NCBI RefSeq assembly: GCF_011761945.1
Contig: NZ_JAASQV010000006.1
Span: forward strand, 124,001-188,000
DNA length: 64,000 nucleotides
From: Sphingomonas leidyi
GTDB lineage: Bacteria > Pseudomonadota > Alphaproteobacteria > Sphingomonadales > Sphingomonadaceae
Direction of reading: 5' to 3'
This document shows, one piece after another, positions 53,349 to 62,348 of this stretch. Both the position numbers and the translations under genes were made by a program. Under the pieces are notes generated by a model. That model saw nothing but the letters and a program-made list of their open reading frames with translations. It made no database searches and was not told where the DNA came from. How positions within the stretch are numbered: the first letter of the stretch is position 1; each line of letters opens with the position of its first letter.

Positions 53349-53616
53349 TATCCTTGTAGCCGAACTGCTCACGGGTCTTGCTGCCTGGGTTCCAGAGAAC
53401 CTTGCAGATGATCGCGAACACCTCGCCGCCGGCGCCGTTCGTCATCACCTGCACAGCGGCATAGTAGGTGCGGTTTCGTGGGCAGGACGAGGCGAGCACC
53501 CTGAGACCCGAGGTGCCCCCATCGACCTCGCGGCTATAGGTGAACTGGTCGTCGAGATAGGCCTTTGCCGAGGCGTGACCGCCCATCGATGTAAAGGGCA
53601 TGGTGAGCCAACCCAT
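53349..53616 (-). CDS. DUF6927 family protein, 5' exon
   Basis: N-terminal 89 codons of the DUF6927 protein: MGWLTMPFTSMGGHASAKAY, then FTYSREVDGGTSGLRVLASS and GEVFAIICKVLWNPGSKTRE, ending GYKD at the intron border. Without splicing, translation would stop a few codons into the intron (53329). It precedes the 3' exon at 50453-50793 and lies 27 bp downstream of ardC. Confidence 0.85.
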
Positions 53617-53643
53617 GAGGGGTCCTTTCGCAAGCGGGAGGGG

Positions 53644-54591
53644 TCAGGCGGCTTCTGTCAGCGGATCGATGGAAGCGGACACTGGCGCGCCCTCGTCCCC
53701 ATGATCGCTGCTGAAGGCGAGGAGGTAGTTGAAAGCTTGTTCGGCCTTGGCCGCGGCGTGAATGATCGCGGTCTTGTCCGCGCGCAGGATTCCGAGCCAG
53801 TGGGCGACATAGCTCGCGTGATTGTCGTGGAGCTCGTTGGGCAATCCGAGCTGCGCGCAGATGAGGCCGCTGCCGATCTCGGCGACCAGCTCCTCGAATG
53901 CGTATGCCTGGTCCCCGAACCGCTTGCCGAACGTCCGCGCGAGGCGGGCGGTGCCGCCCGACCAATGCGTCGTCTCGTGTGCGCGCACCGAAGCATAGTG
54001 GTCCATCGTCCTGAAGGACCGCTGGTGCGGCATCTGGATGTAATCGAAAGTCGGGTGGAAGAAGGCGCGATCGCCACCGTGGCGCACTTCGGCGGGGACG
54101 GCTCCGAAAAAGGCGTCGATCGCGCTTTGGCGGTCGGATGGGTCGCCAGGATCGATGATCTCGGATCCGGGATAGAAATAGGCTGGAAGTCCGTCGATCT
54201 GATCGGCGTTGAAGACGACATAGTGCCGCAGGAACCGGATATTCTTTTCGGTCTCGGCGCCCGTAACGGGATTGGCCTCGGTCTTTTTGAAGTTGGAATA
54301 ATAGACTGAGAGTGAGCCGCTTTCGCCGCGGCGGACATTTGCGCCAAGCGCCTCGGCCTGGCGGTAAGTCATCCAATAACGGGATCGATAGCCATTCGCG
54401 TCGGCGATCGCCCAGAGATAGATGGTGTTGATGCCGGTGTATGGCGTGCCACAGTGCCGCAGCGGTCTGCCCCCGGCGCCGGTGACGCGCCACGGTCGGC
54501 TCCAGGGCGCAACCCCTTCCTCCAGTTTGCGAATGATGAGACTGGTGATCTCGGCCGCGACGTCGCGGCTCGGTGTCGATTTGGCGCGCAT
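53644..54591 (-). CDS. ardC: ArdC family anti-restriction protein
   Basis: Protein of 315 residues with the ArdC layout. The N-terminal ssDNA-binding domain holds APWSRPWRVTGAGGRPLRHC and GINTIYLWAIADANGYRSRY. The C-terminal metallopeptidase-like domain holds His205-Glu206-x2-His209 in RAHETTHWSGGTARL and a later Glu in AFEELVAEIGSGLICAQLG. ArdC proteins shield incoming single-stranded plasmid DNA from restriction. The ATG at 54591 has GGAG upstream, while one 21 bp earlier is possible. It reads towards oriT. Confidence 0.92.
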   Translation of the reverse strand: MRAKSTPSRDVAAEITSLIIRKLEEGVAPWSRPWRVTGAGGRPLRHCGTPYTGINTIYLWAIADANGYRSRYWMTYRQAEALGANVRRGESGSLSVYYSNFKKTEANPVTGAETEKNIRFLRHYVVFNADQIDGLPAYFYPGSEIIDPGDPSDRQSAIDAFFGAVPAEVRHGGDRAFFHPTFDYIQMPHQRSFRTMDHYASVRAHETTHWSGGTARLARTFGKRFGDQAYAFEELVAEIGSGLICAQLGLPNELHDNHASYVAHWLGILRADKTAIIHAAAKAEQAFNYLLAFSSDHGDEGAPVSASIDPLTEAA

Positions 54592-54686
54592 GGTGATGTG
54601 CTCCGGTCGCATGACGGGATGGCCGCCGGCGCGGGCGCGCCGACGGCCAGTTTCTCGCGGTTGTTCGGATCGCTGTGGCCGGGTGG

Positions 54687-56801
54687 TCAGGCCTCGACCG
54701 GTTCGAAGAGCTCGCCGCCCTCGGCCTGCGAGCCGCGTTCTGCGTCATTGGACGGGTCTTCGGCATCGCCGTCATCAGCGGGATCGATGACGGTAGCGTT
54801 GGCATCGTCGAGGAACCGCATCGCATTGGGAACCCAGGCGAGCGCGGCCTGCTTGACCTCAGGTTCGACGATCGACTCACCGGCGAACAGCTTCTGGCAG
54901 CTTTCGGAGATCTCGGTCTTCTTGAGCGAAGCGTGACGGGCCGTGAGCGCCGGCCCCCCGACATCGTGGAGGAGGCTGAGGATGGTGCCCTTGTTCACGC
55001 GGTCGAAGAAATTCTCCGAGGTCGGCCGCCACCAGCCCGCGACGTCAACCTCGAGGATCGTGGCGATCCGGTTGTGAAGCGGAACCTGGGCATTGGACGG
55101 GCCGGGCTTCGCTTCGAGCGACAGCGCGACGATATAAGCGAGCCAGTTCGCCTTGCTGTCATCATCGAGAGCGCGGAACCCCTCGAAACGATCCACCTCG
55201 CTGTCATGCTCAGTCCACGCGGCGTCGAGACCATCATGAGCTTCCGCCAGGTAGGCCCGTGCGCGGGAGCTGGGCATGTCTCCGACCATGGGATCCTGCG
55301 GACCCATCGCGCGAATCGTCGTGCCGTATTTGACGGCGCTGTCGGTGGCACCGCCGGATGAGCACATCCGGGCGTCGATCATCACGAACAGCGCGAAGTC
55401 TAGCGCCAGTGCGGGCTGCGCTAGGAGGCACGACGCCAGGATGTCGCGTCGTTGGATCGCAAGCTCATCGTACAGCCGCCCGCTGAGTGGCTTTCCGCCG
55501 GGCGCCACCGCCTCGGGCCGACGGTCCGGCTGCGCGGAACCACGATCGGCGACGCGAAATCCTCCGGTCGGCGACTCTTCCCGACCCGCCTCGCCGTCAC
55601 GAGCAGTATCATCCTCGCCCGTGACCGGTTCGCGCGGCTTTTCAATGAGAATTTGCTGCTCGCTGTAATATTGCGAATCGAGCCGCATCTCGCCTTGAGG
55701 GGTGAGGACGAGGAACGCTCCCACATGGACTTTCAGCTCGTCCGGCAACACCGGAGGGCGATTCTCGATTGCCTCGGCCTCGGCGATCAGCCGATCATCT
55801 TCCTGGTCGAGCACCTTGACCGCCTCCTCAGAAAGATCCGCATCCTGCATCTCGGCTTCGAGAGCACCGCGACGCTCTGCGATTTCGGCAAGCCGAGCAC
55901 TCTGGGACGCGGTCAGTTCCGGCGGTTGAAGAATGACGCGGTAGAGCCCGTGGGCGGCATTGTGCGTGTAGTTGCTGGCGATCGGGCGGATCCAGGCGAG
56001 CCCAGTCTCCTCACCGATCCGCCGGGCCTCGGCCTCCATGATCTCGCCGGCGAGACGATGGGCGATCTCCGGATTGACCCAACGGTCGTTGCCGTCTGTG
56101 AAAAGGTCGCCGTCGATCTTGCCGCCGGCAGTACGATAGCGCGGTTCGCCGACCAGCATCGCGATGGGGTCGCTGGCTTTGAGCGTCTCGTTTTCAATGA
56201 CCCGGCGGATCGTGTCTGCGGTCACCTCACTGTGCTTATACGTGTTCCAGACCAGGAGCTGCTTCTCGCGGTTCTCGGTCGAGGCGTATGCCTTGGCGAT
56301 ATCAAGCGTGATCTCGCCCTTGCTCAGCGCCTCGAAGATCGGCTCGGCGAGCGAGGCGAGCCGCAGGCGACCCTCCACGAAGCGACGGGTGACGCCGAAC
56401 CGCTTGGCAACCGCATCGATGTCGCCGCTCTTGCCGATGAAGTGCTGGAAAGCGCGGCATTCTTCGGCCGGCGTCATCTTCAGCTGATGAAAGTTGGTGG
56501 CGGTCGAAGTCTCGGAGAGTTCGGCATCCTCCCCCGTCAGCACCATGACAGGCACGTCGTAGTCCGCCTCGGAGATCGTACCGCGCTCCGCCAGAAGACG
56601 GAGCGCTCGCCAACGGCGGCCGCCGTCGAACACCTCATAGGTCCCGCGCGGCTTTTTGGCCGGAGTGACGAGAAGGTTCTGCAGGACGCCCTTGGCCTCG
56701 ATGCTCGCGGCCATGGGCCCGATCTGGAGCTGCTCGTCCGGCGCTGTGCGAACGTTGATTGGTGAGAGACGCAGCTTGCTGAGTTTGACGGTCTGGATCA
56801 C
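54687..56801 (-). CDS. Large ParB/Srx domain protein
   Basis: Protein of 704 residues. The N-terminal ParB-like domain has VKLSKLRLSPINVR near residue 4 and YEVFDGGRRWRALRLLAERG, then FHQLKMTPAEECRAFQHFIG and a helix-turn-helix (AVAKRFGVTRRFVEGRLRLA). The long remainder is unassigned. The start is a GTG at 56801 with CAGGAG upstream. No ParA lies in the window. Large ParB-like proteins of this type are common on conjugative plasmids, often in the leading region, and some relatives act as nucleases. Confidence 0.88.
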   Translation of the reverse strand: MIQTVKLSKLRLSPINVRTAPDEQLQIGPMAASIEAKGVLQNLLVTPAKKPRGTYEVFDGGRRWRALRLLAERGTISEADYDVPVMVLTGEDAELSETSTATNFHQLKMTPAEECRAFQHFIGKSGDIDAVAKRFGVTRRFVEGRLRLASLAEPIFEALSKGEITLDIAKAYASTENREKQLLVWNTYKHSEVTADTIRRVIENETLKASDPIAMLVGEPRYRTAGGKIDGDLFTDGNDRWVNPEIAHRLAGEIMEAEARRIGEETGLAWIRPIASNYTHNAAHGLYRVILQPPELTASQSARLAEIAERRGALEAEMQDADLSEEAVKVLDQEDDRLIAEAEAIENRPPVLPDELKVHVGAFLVLTPQGEMRLDSQYYSEQQILIEKPREPVTGEDDTARDGEAGREESPTGGFRVADRGSAQPDRRPEAVAPGGKPLSGRLYDELAIQRRDILASCLLAQPALALDFALFVMIDARMCSSGGATDSAVKYGTTIRAMGPQDPMVGDMPSSRARAYLAEAHDGLDAAWTEHDSEVDRFEGFRALDDDSKANWLAYIVALSLEAKPGPSNAQVPLHNRIATILEVDVAGWWRPTSENFFDRVNKGTILSLLHDVGGPALTARHASLKKTEISESCQKLFAGESIVEPEVKQAALAWVPNAMRFLDDANATVIDPADDGDAEDPSNDAERGSQAEGGELFEPVEA

Positions 56802-56945
56802 GGGGGAAACTCCTGATGGCGTCCGGCAAGTTCCGGACACCATTCCCGACCCCCCTTCCCTCTCTCTGGCTCAGAGCGCTCCGGGAGGGTGGACGCCGCC
56901 CCCCCCCGTGCTCGCTCTCGGTCGCCTCATGCTTAGAGACGCGCG

Positions 56946-56980
56946 CACAAAAACGAAGGGCCGCCCTTTCGGACGACCCT
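56946..56980 (-). terminator. Rho-independent terminator
   Basis: On the minus strand, GAAGGG (56980-56975) pairs through an inner GC stem with CCCTTC (56958-56953), then CGTTTTTG follows. It lies 26 bp after the stop of the 24-residue reading frame at 57007-57081. Confidence 0.8.
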
Positions 56981-57006
56981 TCCATTGTCCTGCCTGAACG
57001 GGCAGC

Positions 57007-57081
57007 TCAGCCGAGCCGGACTCCCGAGGCGGAGGTCTTGCTCATGAGAACTGCCGCACGCGGCATATGACAATGAGACAT
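57007..57081 (-). CDS. Short peptide gene (24 residues)
   Basis: The frame encodes MSHCHMPRAAVLMSKTSASG plus VRLG. AAAGGAGGTGGTCAG directly before the ATG is a near-perfect Shine-Dalgarno sequence, far stronger than for most genes here. A terminator follows the stop by 26 bp and a palindromic site lies 70-80 bp upstream, so it looks like a complete tiny transcription unit. It could be a regulatory leader, a small protein or part of a small RNA. No family is recognised. Confidence 0.55.
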   Translation of the reverse strand: MSHCHMPRAAVLMSKTSASGVRLG

Positions 57082-57133
57082 CTGACCACCTCCTTTCCGT
57101 TGTTGAACGATCGCTAAGATGTGGGCGCACAAC

Positions 57134-57161
57134 GCGAATTTTCAATCCTGCGAATATTCGC
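57134..57161. promoter_or_regulatory. GCGAAT operator-like palindrome
   Basis: GCGAATATTCGC (57150-57161) is a perfect 12-bp palindrome, and a further half-site GCGAAT lies at 57134-57139. It lies in the gap upstream of the 24-residue gene, where an operator for that unit would be expected. Confidence 0.5.
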
Positions 57162-57192
57162 GGTGGCTTATTCCGCATGCGCGTTGGCCGCC

Positions 57193-60100
57193 TCAGGCAG
57201 CGGCGCGCAGTATGCGATCGAGCGTGTCGCCGGCCGTTGCCATGGGCAGGAAGATGCGGGTTCGGTACTGGATGACCTCGGTGAAACAACCGAGGGCCTT
57301 AAGCCATGCGAGTTGCTGCGACGGTGCACCGACCAGTTCGATCCGCTGAGAGGCGTTCACCAGGGAGCGTTTGATCGTCATCGGGAACGGCCTGGTCAGA
57401 TCGACGCTGCGTCCCGACGAGGCAGACTTGATGATATCCGCGGGTGGCATGTTCTCGGCACGGTCGATGCCGAGCCTTGTGAAGAGTTGCACGACATGCT
57501 CGTCGAAGACGAGGCGTCCGAGCCAGCTGTTGCCAGCCTTGTCCGCGATCCGGTTGACCACGAGATGATCGCTCGGCAGCGCGGACCAGATCGGGAGCAG
57601 CAAGCCGGTCGCGAGCCGAATGGTTTCGGTGTCGACCTTGTTCGCTGCAACTTCTGCCTCTTCGAGCCACTTTCGACAGAAAGCGTCGCGGTCGATCGGC
57701 GTCCAGGCGCTCTCGAACAGCTCCTGCTCCCGCATGTATTCACGCCGTGTCGGCCGCATAAGCTCGAAACGCGGAATGGGCGTTCCCTCTTTCTCCTCCA
57801 TGAGAGCGCGGGCACGGGTCTGCAACGCGACCATGCCGGACTTCCCGTTGATCAGGAACTCGGCTGTAGCATCGCTGTCCGCGATATGGAGGATGCGGTC
57901 CAGCGCGACCGGCGTTCTGCGATGAGCGATCTCGATCGTGAGCAGGTGTGATGTCGCCCCACTGACCGGATCGGTTCGCAAGAGTGTGTCATCCACCAGC
58001 GTCGCGGTGTCGACGAGGATCGTCTCGACTCCGAGGTCGAGACGCCCGGCGTCGCGCGCGGCCGAAACACGGGTTTCGACCAAAGAAAGAAACTCATCGA
58101 ATATCTTGTTCTGAAGGGCGATCGGGAGCGCCAGGATCCGGTTGAGCCAGCGCTGGATGGGCGGAAGCTCATCCCTCATGACTCCGTCCTTATCGCAGAG
58201 CTCTAGCCCGGTTCGGCTTTCGAACTCGCTATGCGACACGCTGGTCAGCTTGCCACCGACAAGCAGATGAAACCAGCTGACGAGCGCCGCGCAGGCATAT
58301 TCGCTCTCGAGATTATCGGCGGGATCAAAGAGGTTTTGCCCGCCGGTCTGGCGCTGGCCGCGGGTAAGAGCGCCCAGGCTGTCGAGGCGGCGCGCGATCG
58401 TGCTCGTGAAGCGCAGCTCGCCCTTGCAATCGGTTGTCACCGGCCGGAAGAGCGGGGTGCTCGCCTGATGCGTGCGATGGGTGCGGCCCAGGCCCTGGAT
58501 GGCCCGGTCGGCGCGCCAGCCGGGCTCCAGCAACAAGTGGACGCGCTGTTCCTGGTTCGGCACGTCGCGCGACGCATGGTATGACCGACCCGTCCCGCCG
58601 GCATCGGAGAAGATGAGGATCCGCTTGCGGCCCTGCATGAAGGCGGCCGCCTCGGCCTGGCTGGTCCGGGTCGAGCGGGTTTCCAGCTTCTGGCGGCCGT
58701 CGGCCATCGAGACAAGCCGCTTGGTCCGCCCCGTCACTTCGGCGACCGTATCATGCCCGAACTGCTCTAGCAGGCCGTCGAGTGCGGAGGTGATTGGTGG
58801 CAAGGCACACAGGTCTTCAATGAGCTGTGAACGGGCGGCCTCGGCCTCCGGGTTGTAAACGGGATTTCCCGCCTCGTCTTCCATGGGCACGGAACGCTGC
58901 GTGCCGGTATCGTCCGTGAAAATGCGCATCTGCCGCGTCGGGAAGGCGCGCTCGAGATAGTCGATCACATATTCGCGAGGCGACAGATCGATCTCGAGCT
59001 CGGCGCGCTCGTCGGGGCTCAGCGCGTCGAGACGACGATCCAGGATCGACTCTGCGGTGGTAACTAGCTGTAGTACGACCGATTGGCCGTTTGCGAGATG
59101 TTGGCGGACGGCGGCGATCACGGTCGGAAGCTTCATGGACAGCAGCACCTGTCCGAAGAAGCGCTGCTTGGTGGATTCGAAGCGCGAGCGGGCCGACGCC
59201 TTGGCACCGCTGTTCAGCGTGGCGTTTTCCAGCCCGTCGACGACGCCGGTGAGTTCGAGTGCCCGTTCCATGTTCTGGTGGATGATCGACCAGGCGTCGG
59301 CATATGTGTCATAGATTTCGATCTGGGCCGGGGTCAGCTCGTGCCGCAGAATTTCGTACTCGACGCCCGCGAAACTCAAGGCTCGGGCCATGTAGAGACC
59401 GGTCGCCTTGAGATCGCGAGCAACTAGCTCCATCGCCGCGATGCCGCCCTTGCGGATGCCGCTGATGAATTGCTCGCGATCGGCAAAGGCGGTCTCCGGT
59501 CCCCAGAGACCGAGGCGGACCGCATATGCGAGATTGTTGACGTCGGACGCGCCGGTCGCAGAGGCATAGAGCACGCGCGCACTGGGAAGTTGGTTCTGGA
59601 GAAGCACGCCGCAGATACCCTGCTGCGATCCTTCCTTGGCGCCAAGGGCGCCCTCCCCGCCCGCGACGCCGCCCATTTCATGAGCCTCGTCGAACGCCAG
59701 CACGCCTTGGAAGTCGGCCCCCGCCCAATCGACGATCTGCTTCAGCCGGCTGTGATCGCCGCGCATCGAGCGCAGCGTGGGATAGGTGACGAGGAGGACA
59801 CCCTGATCGAGCCTGATCGGCTCGTCGATCTTCCAGTTGGAGATGGGCTGAATGTCGCCGCTGAGACCGCCGAGCGCAGTCCAGTCCCGGCGCGCATCTT
59901 CGAGAAGGGGGGCGTTCTTGGTGACCCAGATGTTGCGGCGACGGCCTTGAAGCCAGTTGTCGAGAATGCAGGCTGCTATCTGCCGGCCCTTCCCTGTACC
60001 CGTCCCATCTCCCAGGAAGAAGCCTTTTCGATAGGCGTCGCCGTCCTCGGCAAGGGTCAAGCCGACGCCTTCCTTGTTCGGCTTGAAGCGACCGGGGATC

Positions 60101-61416
60101 GTCTGCGCCCAGGCATGCCCCGCATAGACGACCGTTTCGAGCTGGGAAGCGGAAAGCAGGCGCTCGGCGACGGTGCGCTCGGGTAGCGACGGGACATAGT
60201 CGGGGACCGGCGCCGGGATCGATCCCATCGCCACGGATTCGACCAGCGCGGTCGGATGTTCGCCGGCGGTGGCGAAGCTGATGCGGCTTGGACGGTAGGG
60301 AAGATAGACGCCGGTCTGCTCGAGGAGCGGTGCAGGCGTCGCGAGCTTCTCATATTCGACGGGGAGCACATCGTTACGAACGGGTGCGTGAAAGGTCCGC
60401 GGTTCTGGGCGGCTGCTCTTGACCGCGCGAAAAAGCGAGACGCCGCCCGACCGCTTTGGCGCAGGCACGCACTCGTCTCGACGGGCCCTCGATCTTGCGG
60501 GAACGCGCAGCGCATCGAGAAGCTCGGCCACGGAAGAGCGCTGGATTACGGAAGGCGGCGCCTTGCCGGGGACCTTGTCGATCACGAACAGTCGGACGGC
60601 GATCGAGGTCCCGTGCTTCAAATAGCACTTTTCGAGCCGCACCGAGGTCTGGACGGTGACGTTGCGCAGCACCGTTTCGTACTGGTCGCGCATTCTGGCG
60701 CTGGGTCCGAACCAATCAGGCATGATCGCAACCAGACGTCCCCCCGACTGCAGCCGGCGAAGCGCAGCCTGTAGATGGCGGACCGCCGCATAGTCGTCGG
60801 CGCCACGCCCGAGGGAGCGCGAGAACGGCGGATTCATGAGGATGAGCGAGGGTCGCTCGGCAGCAGCCAAGGTCGAGTTGATCGTTGCGCCATCCTCGCC
60901 GGAGATCGTAGCCTCCGGGAAGACGTGGTGCAGCCGCCCACGGCGGAGGGGATCGAGCTCGTTGAGGTGGAGGGCTTTGTGCTGCCCGATTTGAGCGACA
61001 AGCAGTCCGTTGCCGGCGCTCGGCTCGAGGATGACGTCATCGGGCTGGACGTCCGCAAGCAGGACCGCGACGGCGGCGATGTCGACTGGCGTTGAAAATT
61101 GCTGCCAGTCGAGTTGCTCCTCGCTCCGCACCGTCTGGGTCGGGAGCCTCTCCGAAAGTGCGACCAGGCCGCTGACTTCAGCAAAAGAATTCAAGCCCTG
61201 GCAGCTTGAGCGGAGGTGTAGGGCGAGCGCATGTTCGAGGACCTCGAAGCTCGTGCGCTGAGTCCAGCGACCGTCGGCGTCGGACCCGCCGAAAGCAGTG
61301 ACCATGATATCGTTGATCAGGCGGCGGCTGATGACGCTGTCCGCTGCGAGGTGCGGAAGGAGAAGACGCGCGGCTTGATGGTCGGCGCCATCGGCCGCGT
61401 GGAAGAGGTCGGTCAT
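57193..61416 (-). CDS. Strawberry-notch-like helicase fused to N6-methyltransferase (DarB-like)
   Basis: Protein of 1,407 residues. The N-terminal methyltransferase has a SAM motif EPSAGNGLLV (131-140) and the catalytic NPPF (195-198 in LILMNPPFSRSLG), as in N6-adenine enzymes. An SF2 helicase follows: Walker A GDGTGTGKGRQIAAC near residue 470, DEAH in LAFDEAHEMGG, and the C-terminal motif GLGRTHRTHQ. The fusion resembles DarB of phage P1, which protects DNA from type I restriction. It opens a leftward run and has CAGGAGATTCCGAG before its ATG. Confidence 0.9.
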   Translation of the reverse strand: MTDLFHAADGADHQAARLLLPHLAADSVISRRLINDIMVTAFGGSDADGRWTQRTSFEVLEHALALHLRSSCQGLNSFAEVSGLVALSERLPTQTVRSEEQLDWQQFSTPVDIAAVAVLLADVQPDDVILEPSAGNGLLVAQIGQHKALHLNELDPLRRGRLHHVFPEATISGEDGATINSTLAAAERPSLILMNPPFSRSLGRGADDYAAVRHLQAALRRLQSGGRLVAIMPDWFGPSARMRDQYETVLRNVTVQTSVRLEKCYLKHGTSIAVRLFVIDKVPGKAPPSVIQRSSVAELLDALRVPARSRARRDECVPAPKRSGGVSLFRAVKSSRPEPRTFHAPVRNDVLPVEYEKLATPAPLLEQTGVYLPYRPSRISFATAGEHPTALVESVAMGSIPAPVPDYVPSLPERTVAERLLSASQLETVVYAGHAWAQTIPGRFKPNKEGVGLTLAEDGDAYRKGFFLGDGTGTGKGRQIAACILDNWLQGRRRNIWVTKNAPLLEDARRDWTALGGLSGDIQPISNWKIDEPIRLDQGVLLVTYPTLRSMRGDHSRLKQIVDWAGADFQGVLAFDEAHEMGGVAGGEGALGAKEGSQQGICGVLLQNQLPSARVLYASATGASDVNNLAYAVRLGLWGPETAFADREQFISGIRKGGIAAMELVARDLKATGLYMARALSFAGVEYEILRHELTPAQIEIYDTYADAWSIIHQNMERALELTGVVDGLENATLNSGAKASARSRFESTKQRFFGQVLLSMKLPTVIAAVRQHLANGQSVVLQLVTTAESILDRRLDALSPDERAELEIDLSPREYVIDYLERAFPTRQMRIFTDDTGTQRSVPMEDEAGNPVYNPEAEAARSQLIEDLCALPPITSALDGLLEQFGHDTVAEVTGRTKRLVSMADGRQKLETRSTRTSQAEAAAFMQGRKRILIFSDAGGTGRSYHASRDVPNQEQRVHLLLEPGWRADRAIQGLGRTHRTHQASTPLFRPVTTDCKGELRFTSTIARRLDSLGALTRGQRQTGGQNLFDPADNLESEYACAALVSWFHLLVGGKLTSVSHSEFESRTGLELCDKDGVMRDELPPIQRWLNRILALPIALQNKIFDEFLSLVETRVSAARDAGRLDLGVETILVDTATLVDDTLLRTDPVSGATSHLLTIEIAHRRTPVALDRILHIADSDATAEFLINGKSGMVALQTRARALMEEKEGTPIPRFELMRPTRREYMREQELFESAWTPIDRDAFCRKWLEEAEVAANKVDTETIRLATGLLLPIWSALPSDHLVVNRIADKAGNSWLGRLVFDEHVVQLFTRLGIDRAENMPPADIIKSASSGRSVDLTRPFPMTIKRSLVNASQRIELVGAPSQQLAWLKALGCFTEVIQYRTRIFLPMATAGDTLDRILRAAA

Positions 61417-61493
61417 CTCGGAATCTCCTGCGTGGCTGCACCCTCAGCAGCATCACGCTCTCGATCCCCCTCCCCTCTTCCGGCGCCGAGCGC

Positions 61494-62348
61494 CTAGGCG
61501 CTGATGCGCTGGACGGTGGCGTCGAGGGCTTTCGCCCAATCCTTGAACTTTGCCGGGGGCGGTGCCCGGCGGATAATCAGACCCGGCCGTCGATAAAGGT
61601 TTTCCGCCTTGTCGGCGGCGCGTCGGCCTTCGGCGTCATTGTCCTGGGCGATGAGCAGCGTATCGATCGCGGACGGGATGACCAGTTGATCGAGCCGCCG
61701 TGCGCCGAGAGAAGCCCAGCAGGGGATGGCGTTGAGACGAGCGAACGCATCTGCGGTTTCGAAGCCTTCGGCAATCGCAAGGATGGTGCCCCCCTCCCCG
61801 CCCCGCCACGAGCCGTTCCCAGGCGTGCCAAGCATTACCTTGCGCGTATAGTCGGCGGTCGCGGGGTCGAGAAAAATCCTCTGAATGGCGACCAGTTGAC
61901 GGGTCTCGCGCACCGCGATCAGCAGGGCAGGCTCGAATATGGTCTTCGGCTTCGGCATGTACGGGCACCGCGGATGGAAGCGCACCTCGCGTGGCGGCGG
62001 AAGGAGGTTGCGGCGAGCGAGATAGCGCTCGGCCAAGGTGCCTCGAACATCGCCAGCCTGCTCCCAGAGCCGCTCGACATTGGCCGGGCGCTGCGGACCG
62101 GTTGCCTCGGGTGCCGAATAGTGGCGATCTGGTCGGACCCGGCGGAGTTCCCGCAGGACGTCTTCTCGCGAGCATCCGGCAAAGCAGGTAACGAGGATCC
62201 CGCGATCACCTTGGCGGATCGACAGGCTTGGATCGCTGTCGCTATGAGCTGGGCAGCGGCACATCGCGATATAGCCGCTCCAGGTACCACCGAGCGCCCC
62301 GACGATGTCGACTAGTTCCTGCGTGGGCCTCTTGGCTGTAAGCGGCAT
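61494..62348 (-). CDS. Toprim/CHC2 primase-like protein
   Basis: Protein of 284 residues. A CHC2-type zinc finger near the N-terminus uses Cys32, His35, Cys55 and Cys59. A Toprim domain follows with Glu in LAIAEGFETADAFARL and DxD in TLLIAQDNDAEGRRAAD. Such plasmid primases make primers on the incoming single strand. It is the gene nearest oriV on this strand and is divergent from rep. A G-rich leader motif lies at 62377-62392. Confidence 0.88.
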   Translation of the reverse strand: MPLTAKRPTQELVDIVGALGGTWSGYIAMCRCPAHSDSDPSLSIRQGDRGILVTCFAGCSREDVLRELRRVRPDRHYSAPEATGPQRPANVERLWEQAGDVRGTLAERYLARRNLLPPPREVRFHPRCPYMPKPKTIFEPALLIAVRETRQLVAIQRIFLDPATADYTRKVMLGTPGNGSWRGGEGGTILAIAEGFETADAFARLNAIPCWASLGARRLDQLVIPSAIDTLLIAQDNDAEGRRAADKAENLYRRPGLIIRRAPPPAKFKDWAKALDATVQRISA

